Below, in pieces: positions 18,336 through 28,500 of a stretch of DNA of 64,000 nt; positions within the stretch are counted from its first letter, which is position 1; the number at the start of each line of letters is the position of its first letter. The position numbers were made by a program, and so were the translations under genes. Where the stretch lies: the NCBI RefSeq assembly GCF_003363435.1, contig NZ_QRCT01000014.1:59332-123331 (forward strand). The letters run 5' to 3'. This DNA is from Anaerosacchariphilus polymeriproducens (lineage in GTDB: Bacteria > Bacillota > Clostridia > Lachnospirales > Lachnospiraceae). The notes under the pieces were generated by a model. The model was not told where the DNA came from, searched no databases, and saw only the letters and a program-made list of their open reading frames with translations.

Positions 18336-19103
18336 TCACTGATGCATAACCGCCTTTGATATTTCTCCCAATACCTTAGCAGGCAATATTTTCGCCATTA
18401 AAACCTGCAGCTTATTTACTCCTCCGGCTACAATGACCCGTTTTCCTCTCATCATGGCCTTATACCCAATCCGTGCTACTTTCTGCGGCTCCATAACAAA
18501 AGACTGAAATAATGGTACATTTTCAATCTCTGCTTTCTTCGCAAATTCCGTTTGCGTAGCTCCAGGACATAAGGTAGTTACCGTTACACCCATCCCATTC
18601 AATTCAGAATATAATGCATTGGAAAAGGAAAGTATATATCCTTTGGTAGCCCCGTATACTGCATCCGTGGCACACGGAAAATAAGAAGCTGTTGAGCCTA
18701 TATTTAATATTTTTCCATCTCTTCTTTCCAACATCATAGGAAGTAAGCGTTTGGTCAATGCCGTAACTAGGTGTATATGTAATTGAATCATATCCCTTTC
18801 TTTGTCTGCATCTGTTTTCCAAAATAATCCAGCCTCATTAAAACCTGCATTATTCACCAGACAATTCACAGTCCAATGGTTTTCTTCTAACACTTTTAAA
18901 ATATAATCTACCGCATCTTCTCTCAATAAATCACAAACTATAATATTTATATTCTTATTATATATTTGAAGTTCCCCTTTCTGCTTCCTCAGTTTTTCTG
19001 GATTCCTGGAAACTAAAATAACATGGTGACCTTCCATTGCGAATATCTTTGAAATCTCGTACCCTATTCCACTTGTAGTACCAGTAATTAACACTGTTTT
19101 CAT
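18336..19103 (-). CDS. Short-chain dehydrogenase/reductase
   Basis: A 255-residue NAD(P)-dependent oxidoreductase of the classical SDR family. The cofactor loop TGTTSGIG is at residues 8-14, NNAG at 84-87, the catalytic Ser in NIGSTAS (134-140), and YGATK gives Tyr150 and Lys154. The start at 19103 sits behind GAGGAGG, and its ribosome binding site overlaps the end of the merR gene, so the pair is one operon. The substrate is unknown; the regulator next door suggests inducible stress or xenobiotic handling. Confidence 0.93.
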   Translation of the reverse strand: MKTVLITGTTSGIGYEISKIFAMEGHHVILVSRNPEKLRKQKGELQIYNKNINIIVCDLLREDAVDYILKVLEENHWTVNCLVNNAGFNEAGLFWKTDADKERDMIQLHIHLVTALTKRLLPMMLERRDGKILNIGSTASYFPCATDAVYGATKGYILSFSNALYSELNGMGVTVTTLCPGATQTEFAKKAEIENVPLFQSFVMEPQKVARIGYKAMMRGKRVIVAGGVNKLQVLMAKILPAKVLGEISKAVMHQ

Positions 19104-19104
19104 C

Positions 19105-19533
19105 TTATTCCTCCTCACACATTTTTGAAAATTCTTTCCACTCTTCTAAATACGTTAATTCTTTTATCTCATTTCTTTCAACAAATGATTGATAAAATTT
19201 TAATTTTAAATTTACAATATTTAATGTTTCTTGTAAAAGTTTCATTTTCTTTTCTAGATCCATTTTATAAGTCTGAATCATCTCCATCCGCTCCACAACT
19301 GAGGTACTTCCTTGAACAGCCAAAGAAATATATTTCTTGATTTCTCTAATCGGTACATCCGCTGTCCGTAGACATTTAATCATTTCAATCCATTCAATAT
19401 CAGCCTGTGTGTACTCTCTGTTCCCGCTCTTAGACCTTTTTATCTCTAGCAACATTCCTTCCTTCTCATAATAACGTAAAGTCGGTATTGTTAACCCTGT
19501 CAGCTTGGCTGCCTCTTTTGCCGAATATTTCAT
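19105..19533 (-). CDS. MerR family transcriptional regulator
   Basis: A 142-residue regulator. The N-terminal winged helix-turn-helix (YSAKEAAKLTGLTIPTLRYY, residues 3-22, then GNREYTQADIEWIEMI) is the MerR type. A long dimerisation helix covers about residues 80-120. There is no Cys pattern for metals. Its own promoter (19552-19582) has the 19-bp spacer and a central palindrome expected of a MerR target, so autoregulation together with the dehydrogenase is likely. Confidence 0.93.
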   Translation of the reverse strand: MKYSAKEAAKLTGLTIPTLRYYEKEGMLLEIKRSKSGNREYTQADIEWIEMIKCLRTADVPIREIKKYISLAVQGSTSVVERMEMIQTYKMDLEKKMKLLQETLNIVNLKLKFYQSFVERNEIKELTYLEEWKEFSKMCEEE

Positions 19534-19551
19534 AATCTCACCTCTTTTTTT

Positions 19552-19582
19552 ACCTTACACTATAAAGCGCGCTTGATGTCAA
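19552..19582 (-). promoter_or_regulatory. MerR-type promoter and operator of the merR-SDR operon
   Basis: On the minus strand TTGACA (19577-19582), a 19-bp spacer and TAAGGT (19552-19557). The spacer holds the perfect 10-bp palindrome AAGCGCGCTT (19565-19574), a likely operator for the adjacent MerR protein. Confidence 0.7.
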
Positions 19583-19618
19583 GCAACAATCTATTAATTA
19601 AGATATATTTTATAAAAT

Positions 19619-19658
19619 AAAGTTCCTCCGAGTCAGAAACTAAAACCCGAGGAACTTT
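19619..19658 (-). terminator. Terminator after the 219-residue lipoprotein gene
   Basis: A perfect 10-bp inverted repeat (AAAGTTCCTC / GAGGAACTTT) with a 20-base loop lies 14 bases past the stop. It is followed on the minus strand by ATTTTATAAAA. Confidence 0.75.
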
Positions 19659-19671
19659 CTCCTAAACTACC

Positions 19672-20331
19672 TTATTTACTTGCCAATTCTTTAAAGTTTT
19701 TTTCTAAGATACCCTTAATGGCATCCTCACTTCCTGAATTATAAGTAGCAATTATTTGAATCATATAACCACCTTCATTACGTAGAGCGTATATTTGATA
19801 CATTGCACCATTATTTACATTGGCAGGAAGAACTGTAAATTCTTTTCCTCCAATCTTTTGTTTATAAGTATCTTCATAACTGTATGTTACACCTTGTGCA
19901 GATAACAGCTGTTTTTTCAGTGCCTCAATATAAGTTTTTTCATCCATATCCGCTTTCTTAACGGTAAGATCTAAATTTTCAACTGCAAACTGAACACTTT
20001 CATAACCTTTTTGTATTACAAACTCATGATTAAGTGCTTTTTCTAATGAATCATATTGTTTTTCCTGCTCATCTGATAAAAACTGCTTTCCACTTTCTAA
20101 CATTTGATCCATTTGTTCGGATGACATACTAGTCCATCCTTCCGGTACTTCAAACTGCATCTTTAATGATTTATTTTCATATAACTTATTTTCTTCCTTC
20201 CATGCTCCTTGAGAATAATCTAAAGTCGCTCCTTTTTTCAACATTTTGGTAACGGTTGAACATCCTGTCACTGTACTTAAGCTAATGATTCCAGCTAACA
20301 TTAAAACTACTGCACTTTTTAAATTTTTCAT
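19672..20331 (-). CDS. Putative lipoprotein of unknown function
   Basis: A 219-residue exported protein with signal MKNLKSAVVLMLAGIISLS and lipobox VTGC (Cys24). The mature domain (about residues 50-215) contains MQFEVPEGWTSMS, the kind of opening seen in PsbP/Mog1-like folds, but I cannot confirm that. GGAG precedes the ATG, and an extended -10 promoter (20371-20379) suggests it is expressed apart from the ABC transporter operon upstream. Confidence 0.85.
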   Translation of the reverse strand: MKNLKSAVVLMLAGIISLSTVTGCSTVTKMLKKGATLDYSQGAWKEENKLYENKSLKMQFEVPEGWTSMSSEQMDQMLESGKQFLSDEQEKQYDSLEKALNHEFVIQKGYESVQFAVENLDLTVKKADMDEKTYIEALKKQLLSAQGVTYSYEDTYKQKIGGKEFTVLPANVNNGAMYQIYALRNEGGYMIQIIATYNSGSEDAIKGILEKNFKELASK

Positions 20332-20370
20332 TTTTCTCTCCTTAATAATATTAAAGTAAGGCTTACGTAA

Positions 20371-20379
20371 ATTATAACA
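20371..20379 (-). promoter_or_regulatory. Extended -10 promoter of the lipoprotein gene
   Basis: On the minus strand TGTTATAAT (TG-n-TATAAT) lies about 40 bases upstream of the start at 20331. No convincing -35 is present. Confidence 0.45.
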
Positions 20380-20427
20380 CCTATGAAAAACTTTCTCATA
20401 TCATTTGCAATTTGTCAATAAAAAATA

Positions 20428-20559
20428 CTATTTTCTTTTTTTCCGAACCATACAAATAATTATTATTACAACGACGATCATACCAATCCAGCCAAATAAC
20501 GGAAGCCAAGTATCAAGAATACTTTGGCCCACACCGTTCCAATTCACATTACTTAACAT
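20428..20559 (-). CDS. 43-residue membrane peptide at the end of the ABC transporter operon
   Basis: A complete short reading frame, beginning MLSNVNWNGVGQSILDTW and ending MVRKKRK. The amphipathic N-terminus is followed by one transmembrane segment (about residues 19-37) and a basic tail, which predicts a cytoplasmic C-terminus. A strong TAGGAGG lies 9 bases before the ATG and overlaps the stop of the BceB-type permease, so it is the last gene of that operon. I do not recognise a family. Position after a lanthipeptide transporter suggests an immunity or transporter-associated peptide; that is inference. Confidence 0.78.
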   Translation of the reverse strand: MLSNVNWNGVGQSILDTWLPLFGWIGMIVVVIIIICMVRKKRK

Positions 20560-20572
20560 ATCTTGAAACCTC

Positions 20573-22573
20573 CTACTCAAATTTTTCTTCAACCATCCGT
20601 TTACAAGTATAATATGTGGCTAGAAAATATCCGCCATATACAATTAAAAATAAGATTACCGTAACTAGTATATTCATTGACACTGACATGTTTAGAAATC
20701 CTTCTACAATTCTCAAAATTTCTCTAATACCTAAAATTGAAAAAATTCCTGCAACTACAATCGGTGCAAAAAAATAAATCACGATTTGTTTAAAAAGAGT
20801 CCTCTTAATCAATGATTCATCCGTCCCTAGCTTTTGCAGCAAACCATAACGATTGATATTATCTGTTGTTTCCGTTAATTGCTGAAGTGCCAAAAGCGCA
20901 ACACAAATCAATAAAAATAAAAAGCCAATATAACTACATAAAAATGAAATAAATGCCTGTGTTCCATAATACATATCATACATCATAGATTTTGCTATAT
21001 ATCGGTAGCCCGTAACAAGCGGCTCTGATGCAAGCGGAGCGATTAGATATAGTACTTCATCTGTATCTATTCCCTTTTTATATTTCGCGTTAAAAATATT
21101 ATCTGCTTTTCGAAGCATATCTGTCACAGAATCCGGAACGATCAGGGTACCTCGGTCATTATTATCGACTCCAGACATCCATACCGTTTCTCCAAGCGGT
21201 TCTTTCTGTTTTGCTTGCAGTTCCTTGCCAGCAATTGATATTGTTTTGTCTTCTTCTAAAAATCGTTGAATATATTTAATTGTTCCTTTATAATTGCAAT
21301 TAATAAGAAAGCAGTCTTTTCTTAAAGAGATTGGTTTCATTCCTTGAAATGACATGATTTTATTATAGTCCGATAATGAAATAATAGGAATTAAGACTTC
21401 CGGAATCTTTTTATCAATTTTCCATAAATTAACTTTCTGTCCTTGAAATAAATCTTGATAAGTCAAATCCGTTTCATATAAACTAATCTGCTCATATTCA
21501 TCAATGTATGGTGTTAAATCATACCCTTTTTCTTTGAGATCCTTAAAAATATCTTTATCTTTTGTGCGGGAAACTGCAGCCTGTACTGTTAAATCATATG
21601 GGGATGCATCTTCCGCCTTTTGATTCATTGTGAGTGCAATACTGATGCCTGTTGAAATTGTACAGATCGTTGCTGTAAGCAATAAACACACAATTGTCAT
21701 GGAAAGAAAATTGGATTGAATCTTACTACCAATTTGACGCAGCAAAAATACATTTAATCCTTTTAAATAAATACTCTTATTCGTTTGTATTAAAGAAAGC
21801 AATACTGCTGACATCGAATAATAAAATCCACCCGTCCCAAAAATCAAGAAAAGAATTGCCGGTTTAAATATGTTTGTATTTGGCATAATTCCATACTTTG
21901 TAAACAAATTTCCGGTTAAAAATATAAAAATAAGAGATATTCCAAAAATAAAAAGTAGGATTTTCTTATTTTTTACTACTAAATTCTCATTTTTACGCCC
22001 TGCCATTAATAAATCAATTAATTTCACTTTAGAGATTATCCATGCATTACAACACATCACTAATATAAAAATAATTGCAAAACATATTATTGTTTTCTGA
22101 AATGCACGTAAGGAAAACATCATACGATAATTAGACAGATCTACCGCAAATAACTTTAGTGAAATCAAAGATAATCCCTGGGAAAATATGAAACCTAGAA
22201 ATAATCCTGCTGTTAAAGCTATAATACCAATAACGAAGGTCTCACCTACGAAAATTCTTGAAATTTTCCCTTTTGCCATCCCCAATAACATATAGATCCC
22301 TAATTCCTTCTTTCTCCTTCTCAAAAGAAATTGATTGGCATATATAATCAAAAAGGCCAACACTATGGCAATAACGATCGAGAGAATAGATATGAAAATT
22401 CCCATTTGCTTTGCAAGCAGTGCCTTAGTAGCACTTAACTTGGCAAAAGCCGGCTGCGTCGTGATCGAATTAAATGCATAAAACAAACTTACTGACAACA
22501 AAAGTGTTAGAAAATATATGAAATAATCATGAAGGTTTTTTTGAACATTTTTTATGATGATTTTAAAGGACAT
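20573..22573 (-). CDS. BceB-type ABC transporter permease
   Basis: A 666-residue FtsX/MacB-like permease with ten predicted transmembrane segments. A large extracellular domain (about residues 315-535) lies between segments seven and eight, the hallmark of BceB-type peptide-antibiotic detoxification transporters. The start overlaps the end of its ATPase gene by 11 bases. No BceRS-like sensor adjoins; the nearest two-component genes are lanRK at 36-38 kb. It follows lanT by 43 bases with its ATPase, so it probably protects the producer against its own lanthipeptide, or against similar peptides. Confidence 0.9.
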   Translation of the reverse strand: MSFKIIIKNVQKNLHDYFIYFLTLLLSVSLFYAFNSITTQPAFAKLSATKALLAKQMGIFISILSIVIAIVLAFLIIYANQFLLRRRKKELGIYMLLGMAKGKISRIFVGETFVIGIIALTAGLFLGFIFSQGLSLISLKLFAVDLSNYRMMFSLRAFQKTIICFAIIFILVMCCNAWIISKVKLIDLLMAGRKNENLVVKNKKILLFIFGISLIFIFLTGNLFTKYGIMPNTNIFKPAILFLIFGTGGFYYSMSAVLLSLIQTNKSIYLKGLNVFLLRQIGSKIQSNFLSMTIVCLLLTATICTISTGISIALTMNQKAEDASPYDLTVQAAVSRTKDKDIFKDLKEKGYDLTPYIDEYEQISLYETDLTYQDLFQGQKVNLWKIDKKIPEVLIPIISLSDYNKIMSFQGMKPISLRKDCFLINCNYKGTIKYIQRFLEEDKTISIAGKELQAKQKEPLGETVWMSGVDNNDRGTLIVPDSVTDMLRKADNIFNAKYKKGIDTDEVLYLIAPLASEPLVTGYRYIAKSMMYDMYYGTQAFISFLCSYIGFLFLLICVALLALQQLTETTDNINRYGLLQKLGTDESLIKRTLFKQIVIYFFAPIVVAGIFSILGIREILRIVEGFLNMSVSMNILVTVILFLIVYGGYFLATYYTCKRMVEEKFE

Positions 22574-23333
22574 CGTTCAGCTCACCTCCCAGGACAGAAA
22601 CAATATCAATAATCTTTCCGAAAAATTCTTTTCTACTATCTTTTCCTTTATGCAGTACATTGAAAATTCTTCCATCTTTTATAAATAAAATTCGTTTGCA
22701 ATAACTTGCTGAAAAAGCATCATGTGTCACCAACAAAATGGTAGCTGACAACTTTTGATTCAACTCTTCTAACATAGAAAGCAGCATTTTTGAAGATTGT
22801 GAGTCAAGCGCTCCTGTTGGCTCATCCGCCAAGACCATAGCAGGATTTGTTACCATAGCTCTAGCTGCTGCTACCCGTTGCTGCTGCCCCCCAGACATAT
22901 GATATGGAAACTTATTTAATACATCGCAAATATTTAAAGCCTCTGCAATCTTACTTACCCTTTCTTCAATCTTTGCTGGTTTTTGTCCACATATGGATAA
23001 TGCCAGAGAAATATTCTCATAAGCTGTCAATGTATCTAGCAAGTTAAAATCCTGAAATATAAATCCCAATTTATCCCGGCGGAATTCCGATAATTTTTTT
23101 CCTTTCAACGATGTAATATCTTTTCCTTCTATATAAATATGACCACTCGTAACTTTGTCAATCGTAGATACGCAATTAAGCAGCGTTGTCTTCCCTGAAC
23201 CAGATGCTCCCATGATTCCTACAAATTCACCTTTATTCACAGAAAAAGAAATATGATCTACTGCTTTTGTAATATTACCCTTATTACCATAATGCTTTTG
23301 AATATCATCTACTTTTAATATCTGACTATTCAC
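22563..23333 (-). CDS. BceA-type ABC transporter ATPase
   Basis: A 256-residue nucleotide-binding subunit. Walker A GASGSGKT (residues 42-49), signature MSGGQQQRVAAARAM, and Walker B with VLADEPTGALDS are all intact. This is the MacB/LolD/BceA group. It is coupled to the permease by an 11-base overlap and follows lanT closely. Family knowledge: BceAB transporters remove antimicrobial peptides from lipid II-type targets. Confidence 0.93.
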   Translation of the reverse strand: MNSQILKVDDIQKHYGNKGNITKAVDHISFSVNKGEFVGIMGASGSGKTTLLNCVSTIDKVTSGHIYIEGKDITSLKGKKLSEFRRDKLGFIFQDFNLLDTLTAYENISLALSICGQKPAKIEERVSKIAEALNICDVLNKFPYHMSGGQQQRVAAARAMVTNPAMVLADEPTGALDSQSSKMLLSMLEELNQKLSATILLVTHDAFSASYCKRILFIKDGRIFNVLHKGKDSRKEFFGKIIDIVSVLGGELNDVL

Positions 23334-23375
23334 TTTTTTGCTCCCTTCAACCCTTTCTGTTTCATTCCTCCTAAG

Positions 23376-25505
23376 TTATAATAAGGAAGAATATAATTTT
23401 CTATAGTGCCCATTTTTAGCTATTAATTCATCATGTTTTCCTATTTCTACCACTTTTCCAGCCTCTAATACAACTATCACAGAAGCATCTATAATAGTTG
23501 ACAGTCTATGAGCAATAATGATTTGTGTTGTTCCCATTTTTTTAATTTCATCCGATACCATCTTCTCATTAATATTATCTAACGAGCTGGTTGCCTCATC
23601 CAGTAATAGAATTTTAGGTTTCCCTATAATTGCACGTGCTAATGCAATTCTTTGTCTCTGTCCACCGGACAAGTTCAGACCCATCTCTGAAATCTGCGTG
23701 TAGTACTGCATCGGCATAGATTCAATTTCCTCTGATATATGAGCGATTCTACATGCATATTTTACATCATCAAGATTAATTCCGGCCCGATTCATAACAA
23801 TATTATCATATATTGAATCATTGAACAGAGTAATATCCTGTGGCACGATTCCAATCTGCCTGCGAATTTTTTTTCTGTCTAATGCTAAAAAATTCGTATC
23901 ATTAAAGAATATGTCACCCTCACTTGGTATAAATAGTCCTACCAACAATTTCGCTAACGTACTCTTTCCCGAACCCGACTTTCCAACAATCGCAATTTTC
24001 ATCCCACTTTTAACCTTAAAATTGATATCTTTAAGAACATATGCGGAATCCTTTGTATAACGAAATGAAACATTTTTAAGTTCAATCGTTCCATTAAGCA
24101 ATACATTATTATGTACCCTGTTATCTTCCTCCTCGCTTTTAATAATATCAGCTAATCGCTCAAAAATAACACTGCTATTGATAAAACTGGTCCATAAATC
24201 TATGACCGAACCTGATAGACTGAAAAATGTATTTCCTAAGGAATAAATTGCAATGATAGATCCCATGCTTATATTCCCCTTTTCAATTAAGAGAATACCC
24301 AGCATTAGAAGTAATGTCGGAGATAAAAACTGCAAAAAAGAATTCAACGAATATACATAATTCGCAACTTTCTCATTTTCAATATATTTTCTTAAATATT
24401 TTCCATATGCCTGCTTCCATGTGAGTAAGATATCTTTTTCAATTGCACTCATTTTTACACCAAGCATAGAATAAATCGTTTCCATCTGTACTCCTTGAAC
24501 AATACTTTGGCTTATCTTAATTGATCTACTGTTATCTGCTAATATTGGGCGAGTCAACGATACCAAAACTATGTTTAAAACAAATAATAGAAATGCAGTA
24601 ATTCCAAGCAAATGCGATAATGTAAAAACATAGGCTAGAATAGCTATTGCTGTACCAACATTTATCACAGCTGTAATAAATTGATTTGCAAAAATTTCTC
24701 TAATATTCAAACAACTATTCAATGAGTATATGATATCTCCGCTGCTTCTAACTGAAAAAAATTTATATGGAAGATTTAATAAATGTTCAAATATATTCGT
24801 ATTCAGCGATTTATCCAAATGAGTCCGCAATTTGATCAGTAGGGAATTTTTCCAAAAACTTGTAATAAAATACAGAATACTTAAACCTATAATTAAAAGA
24901 ATTAATTGATCACTATTGGTAAAAGCGTTATGATTAAGGATTCCATCAATCACCTTTTGAATCACAATCGGAAGACTAAGTGTAAACAGATAGACCAGCA
25001 CCGAAACGGAAATAATTTTTATATATAATACTTTATTGGAGAATATATAAGGCAAAATATATTTAATACTATGTGTTTTATGCAGATTTTTTTTAAAATT
25101 CGCTGTAGGCAGGGGAACAACCACGTACTCTGTATATTTTTCTTCGAACTCATCCGTTTGCAGCTTTAATCTCCCTATCGCAGGATCAACTATTGTAAGT
25201 CTTTTCTTTTTTTGATTGACTTTTTCCAAAATAATAAAATGGTTGTTGCCCCAAAAGACAATTGCCGGAAGATGAATTCGATACAGTTCTTTTACTGGGA
25301 TTCTATAATTTTTTGTTGAAAGATTATAGTCATTCAATAACTGAACAAGCTGCTGAAAAGAACTTCCGTCTCTTCCCACTTCCATCTTTTCTCTTAATTC
25401 TTCCATTGTTATATAGTTTTTATAATATCTGTTTATCATACAAACACAACATAATCCACATTCTGTTTTTTGTGTCTGGGCTACGAACGGAACCTTTCTG
25501 CGCAC
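23376..25505 (-). CDS. lanT: Lanthipeptide bacteriocin exporter with C39 peptidase (LanT)
   Basis: Exports the modified precursor and cuts off its leader at a double-glycine-type site. Numbering from the chosen GTG at 25505 (709 residues): the C39 protease domain (1-130) has the oxyanion Gln10, catalytic Cys16 in TECGLCC, His89 in NNHFIIL and Asp107. The six-segment membrane domain covers about 150-430. The ATPase has Walker A GKSGSGKST (508-516), signature LSGGQ (612-616) and DEATSSLD. AGGTGG precedes this GTG; a TTG five codons upstream is possible but has no ribosome binding site. It follows lanM by 50 bases. Confidence 0.93.
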   Translation of the reverse strand: MRRKVPFVAQTQKTECGLCCVCMINRYYKNYITMEELREKMEVGRDGSSFQQLVQLLNDYNLSTKNYRIPVKELYRIHLPAIVFWGNNHFIILEKVNQKKKRLTIVDPAIGRLKLQTDEFEEKYTEYVVVPLPTANFKKNLHKTHSIKYILPYIFSNKVLYIKIISVSVLVYLFTLSLPIVIQKVIDGILNHNAFTNSDQLILLIIGLSILYFITSFWKNSLLIKLRTHLDKSLNTNIFEHLLNLPYKFFSVRSSGDIIYSLNSCLNIREIFANQFITAVINVGTAIAILAYVFTLSHLLGITAFLLFVLNIVLVSLTRPILADNSRSIKISQSIVQGVQMETIYSMLGVKMSAIEKDILLTWKQAYGKYLRKYIENEKVANYVYSLNSFLQFLSPTLLLMLGILLIEKGNISMGSIIAIYSLGNTFFSLSGSVIDLWTSFINSSVIFERLADIIKSEEEDNRVHNNVLLNGTIELKNVSFRYTKDSAYVLKDINFKVKSGMKIAIVGKSGSGKSTLAKLLVGLFIPSEGDIFFNDTNFLALDRKKIRRQIGIVPQDITLFNDSIYDNIVMNRAGINLDDVKYACRIAHISEEIESMPMQYYTQISEMGLNLSGGQRQRIALARAIIGKPKILLLDEATSSLDNINEKMVSDEIKKMGTTQIIIAHRLSTIIDASVIVVLEAGKVVEIGKHDELIAKNGHYRKLYSSLL

Positions 25506-25555
25506 GACATTCCACCTCAAAAATTCTTACGCTTTATGAATTACTATGAGCTCTT

Positions 25556-28500
25556 CTATTTTAATAGAAGTAAATTTGCAATCTCTTCTCCTGTTGAGAG
25601 AATTCCAAGACCAACACCAGATACTCCGGTCATAAGCCCCCAATCTTCTAACTCTATGATATTCTTCCATTGTTTTTCTATATATTGATTTATTAATTCC
25701 TCCGTTGTTGCGAAACATTCTTCTTTTAATTCCTTCAAATCCAGCATTTCTGCCGCATATTCTAATAGTTTTAAACTTCCCACATCTCCATGACAGATAC
25801 AACTATCTGTTCCAAATCCACATACTTTAAGTTGTTCTATGATCAAATCAATTTCCTCTTGCAATTTATCATCCTTAAAACCATTTTTTATTAGAAATAG
25901 TTTACAAAGTAATAAGCCGCCAATACCATTGCACCAAGAATAATAATGGGTATTTTTTTTGAATATCCATTCCTGTTCTTTCTGTTTAAAATGATACTTC
26001 CTTTCATAATAGAAAGCTTTCTTAATTATATCGAGCACTTCATTGTCCTGAACGATTAAATAATAGCGGTAAAGTTGAACAATAATACCACTGTTTCCAT
26101 GTGCATAACCAATATTACCGTTTTCAAACCAAGTTATTGCGTTTGAGTCTTTTTTGATAGACAACTCTTTTATTCTCTGATATATAATATCTAATATTCT
26201 TTTTACGCTTTTTTCATCATTTTCTGACAAAATTGACAGCATAGAAATAAGTACTCCCATTACACCGGCCAATCCATGTAAAACATCTAACTGTTCATTT
26301 TCTGAAATTTCCCGCTCCACCATTGGCAGCGCAGCTCGAATCAAATATTGCATGTCTATCTCTATAGGGAAATCTACATTGTTTTTATATAAATATAAAA
26401 TTGAATATAATTCAGACATCATACCGGAAAATGAACCCAGACCTTCTAAAGTTAAACCGGATTCTAATTCTTTATATAAATTATTTATCACAGGTAATAT
26501 CGCATCTTTTGCTATTCCAATAAAATTAGTGTTTGTTTCCGCTAATTTGTAAAAAAACAGTGCAATACCGGCATTTCCTTGGTATAGTCCAAATCCTACA
26601 GGCACAATTCTATAAAATCCATTGCCAAATCCTCTCATTCCCAGCCAACTCATCTGACTATGTCTTTTTATATAAAAACGAAATCCCCTGTCTGCACATA
26701 ACTTCCCGATTTTTTCTGCTACCCTCCAACTTTTTTTGATTCCTTTTCCCTTATCAGAATTTTTTGAAAACTTAACGGATGTACCATATAACAAATCAGG
26801 TAATAGCCTGCTTCCTATAAAACTATGATTTATTAGTGCCAATTGCCGCAATAAATCCATATCACCCATACTTATCACTTTTTTCTCTATTCCTTCTAAA
26901 ACTGTACTAAAATTTTTAAGACGTATCTCTAATTTTTCGTTATGAAATAAAATATCTATCTTATTCGTGTAAATTGAAAAATAAGGGATATCACCCCTTA
27001 TTAAATCAGAATATTCCTTCTCATAAATAATACGATTCTCGTATTCATTTTTTTGATCCATGATAAGACCTAGTCTGCATAAATAAATGTTTCTGTCTGT
27101 CGGATTATGCAATAGATCAGGATGATATCCAGTTTCAAGCAGTTGACTATATAGGTTCGTATTTTTACAGATTACTCTGCATAATAAATTCCCAAAAATA
27201 TCTTCCAATTTATTCAAATATAATTCTTGATTCCTTATGATCCATAAGTAAACATCTTGAAACCCTTTTTTTATTGTTTCAAGATAATTCGTGCAACCAA
27301 TCGTTTCATTACTATAGACTGGATAATTTAAAGTCTTTTTTAATTCCTTATTTTCAAATACAATATGAATATCATCACGGTCTGCTGCTTCTATTTTCTG
27401 TGTTTTATATGGGGAAACTTGTTTCTTTCCACTCCCAATTCCACCAATTTCAATTGCTTCCTCTGTATTGTTGTTCTGCATTAATGTTGGCATCAAAGAT
27501 ATACCTATGACAGAATTTAATATCTTTTCATTTACCAGATAAACAATATCATCTAAACTGCTTTGCGTCACAGAAGTGTGCAGCAACGTTTCTAAATCTA
27601 TTAAAATGGGCATACTTCCTTTGGCGATCAAATTCTCACAATGAAAATCTTTCGAATTCAGAGTATATAAAATACAAAGCAACTCTCCAATTCGATAATA
27701 ATAATCCTCAATTTCTGATAAAGATTTGCATGGTTCATTTTCAATACACTCCATGCAACCCCCTTTTTCGAAATTCCAGACTTTACAAGCATCAATTTTC
27801 ATGAAATTACGATCTTCTTTTTGAAACCATGATAATAATTCTCCATATTTTTTCTCCATTATTAATTTTCTTGGTTTATAGACTATTTTTTTATGTTCAA
27901 ATTCTACAAAAGCAACACTTTTACCGTTGTTATGCGTATCACCTTTTCCTAATATAATATTTTCTACTTTTCCCCATACAGCACAAAATATAGATACTTG
28001 ATCCAGTATTTCCTTAATGTAAAAATAGGTCTGCTTTGTCTTTTGATCTAATAATCTTATTAATTCCGGATAAACATGATACAATTCTTTTAAATATCCA
28101 CTATCATATAACATCGTATCACAAAAATATTTCCCTCTTTCTTTTGAAGTTTTGCCATACAATAATTTCTCATTTTTTGCTATCTGTGTTTCTAATACAA
28201 GTACTCTGAAACTCATGTTAACCATACTTCTTACATGATCCAATATTATACTTTTCAAAAAACCTTCTTTATCTTTGATACAATCTTGTCCTTGTATCAT
28301 ATCTTGAAGTCTCTTATAATATTTCATCAAAATGGGCGTATAAAAACCACTCCATCGAACTTCTTGATGAATAGTTTTTTCAATTTCTTTATATCTTGAG
28401 CTTTTTAACTTTTTGGTAAAAAATTCATGCTCTACCCATTCATCAATTTCTTTCTGCACAATCTTGTATTCTTCAGCATGTTCTTCCATCTCTTTTCCGG

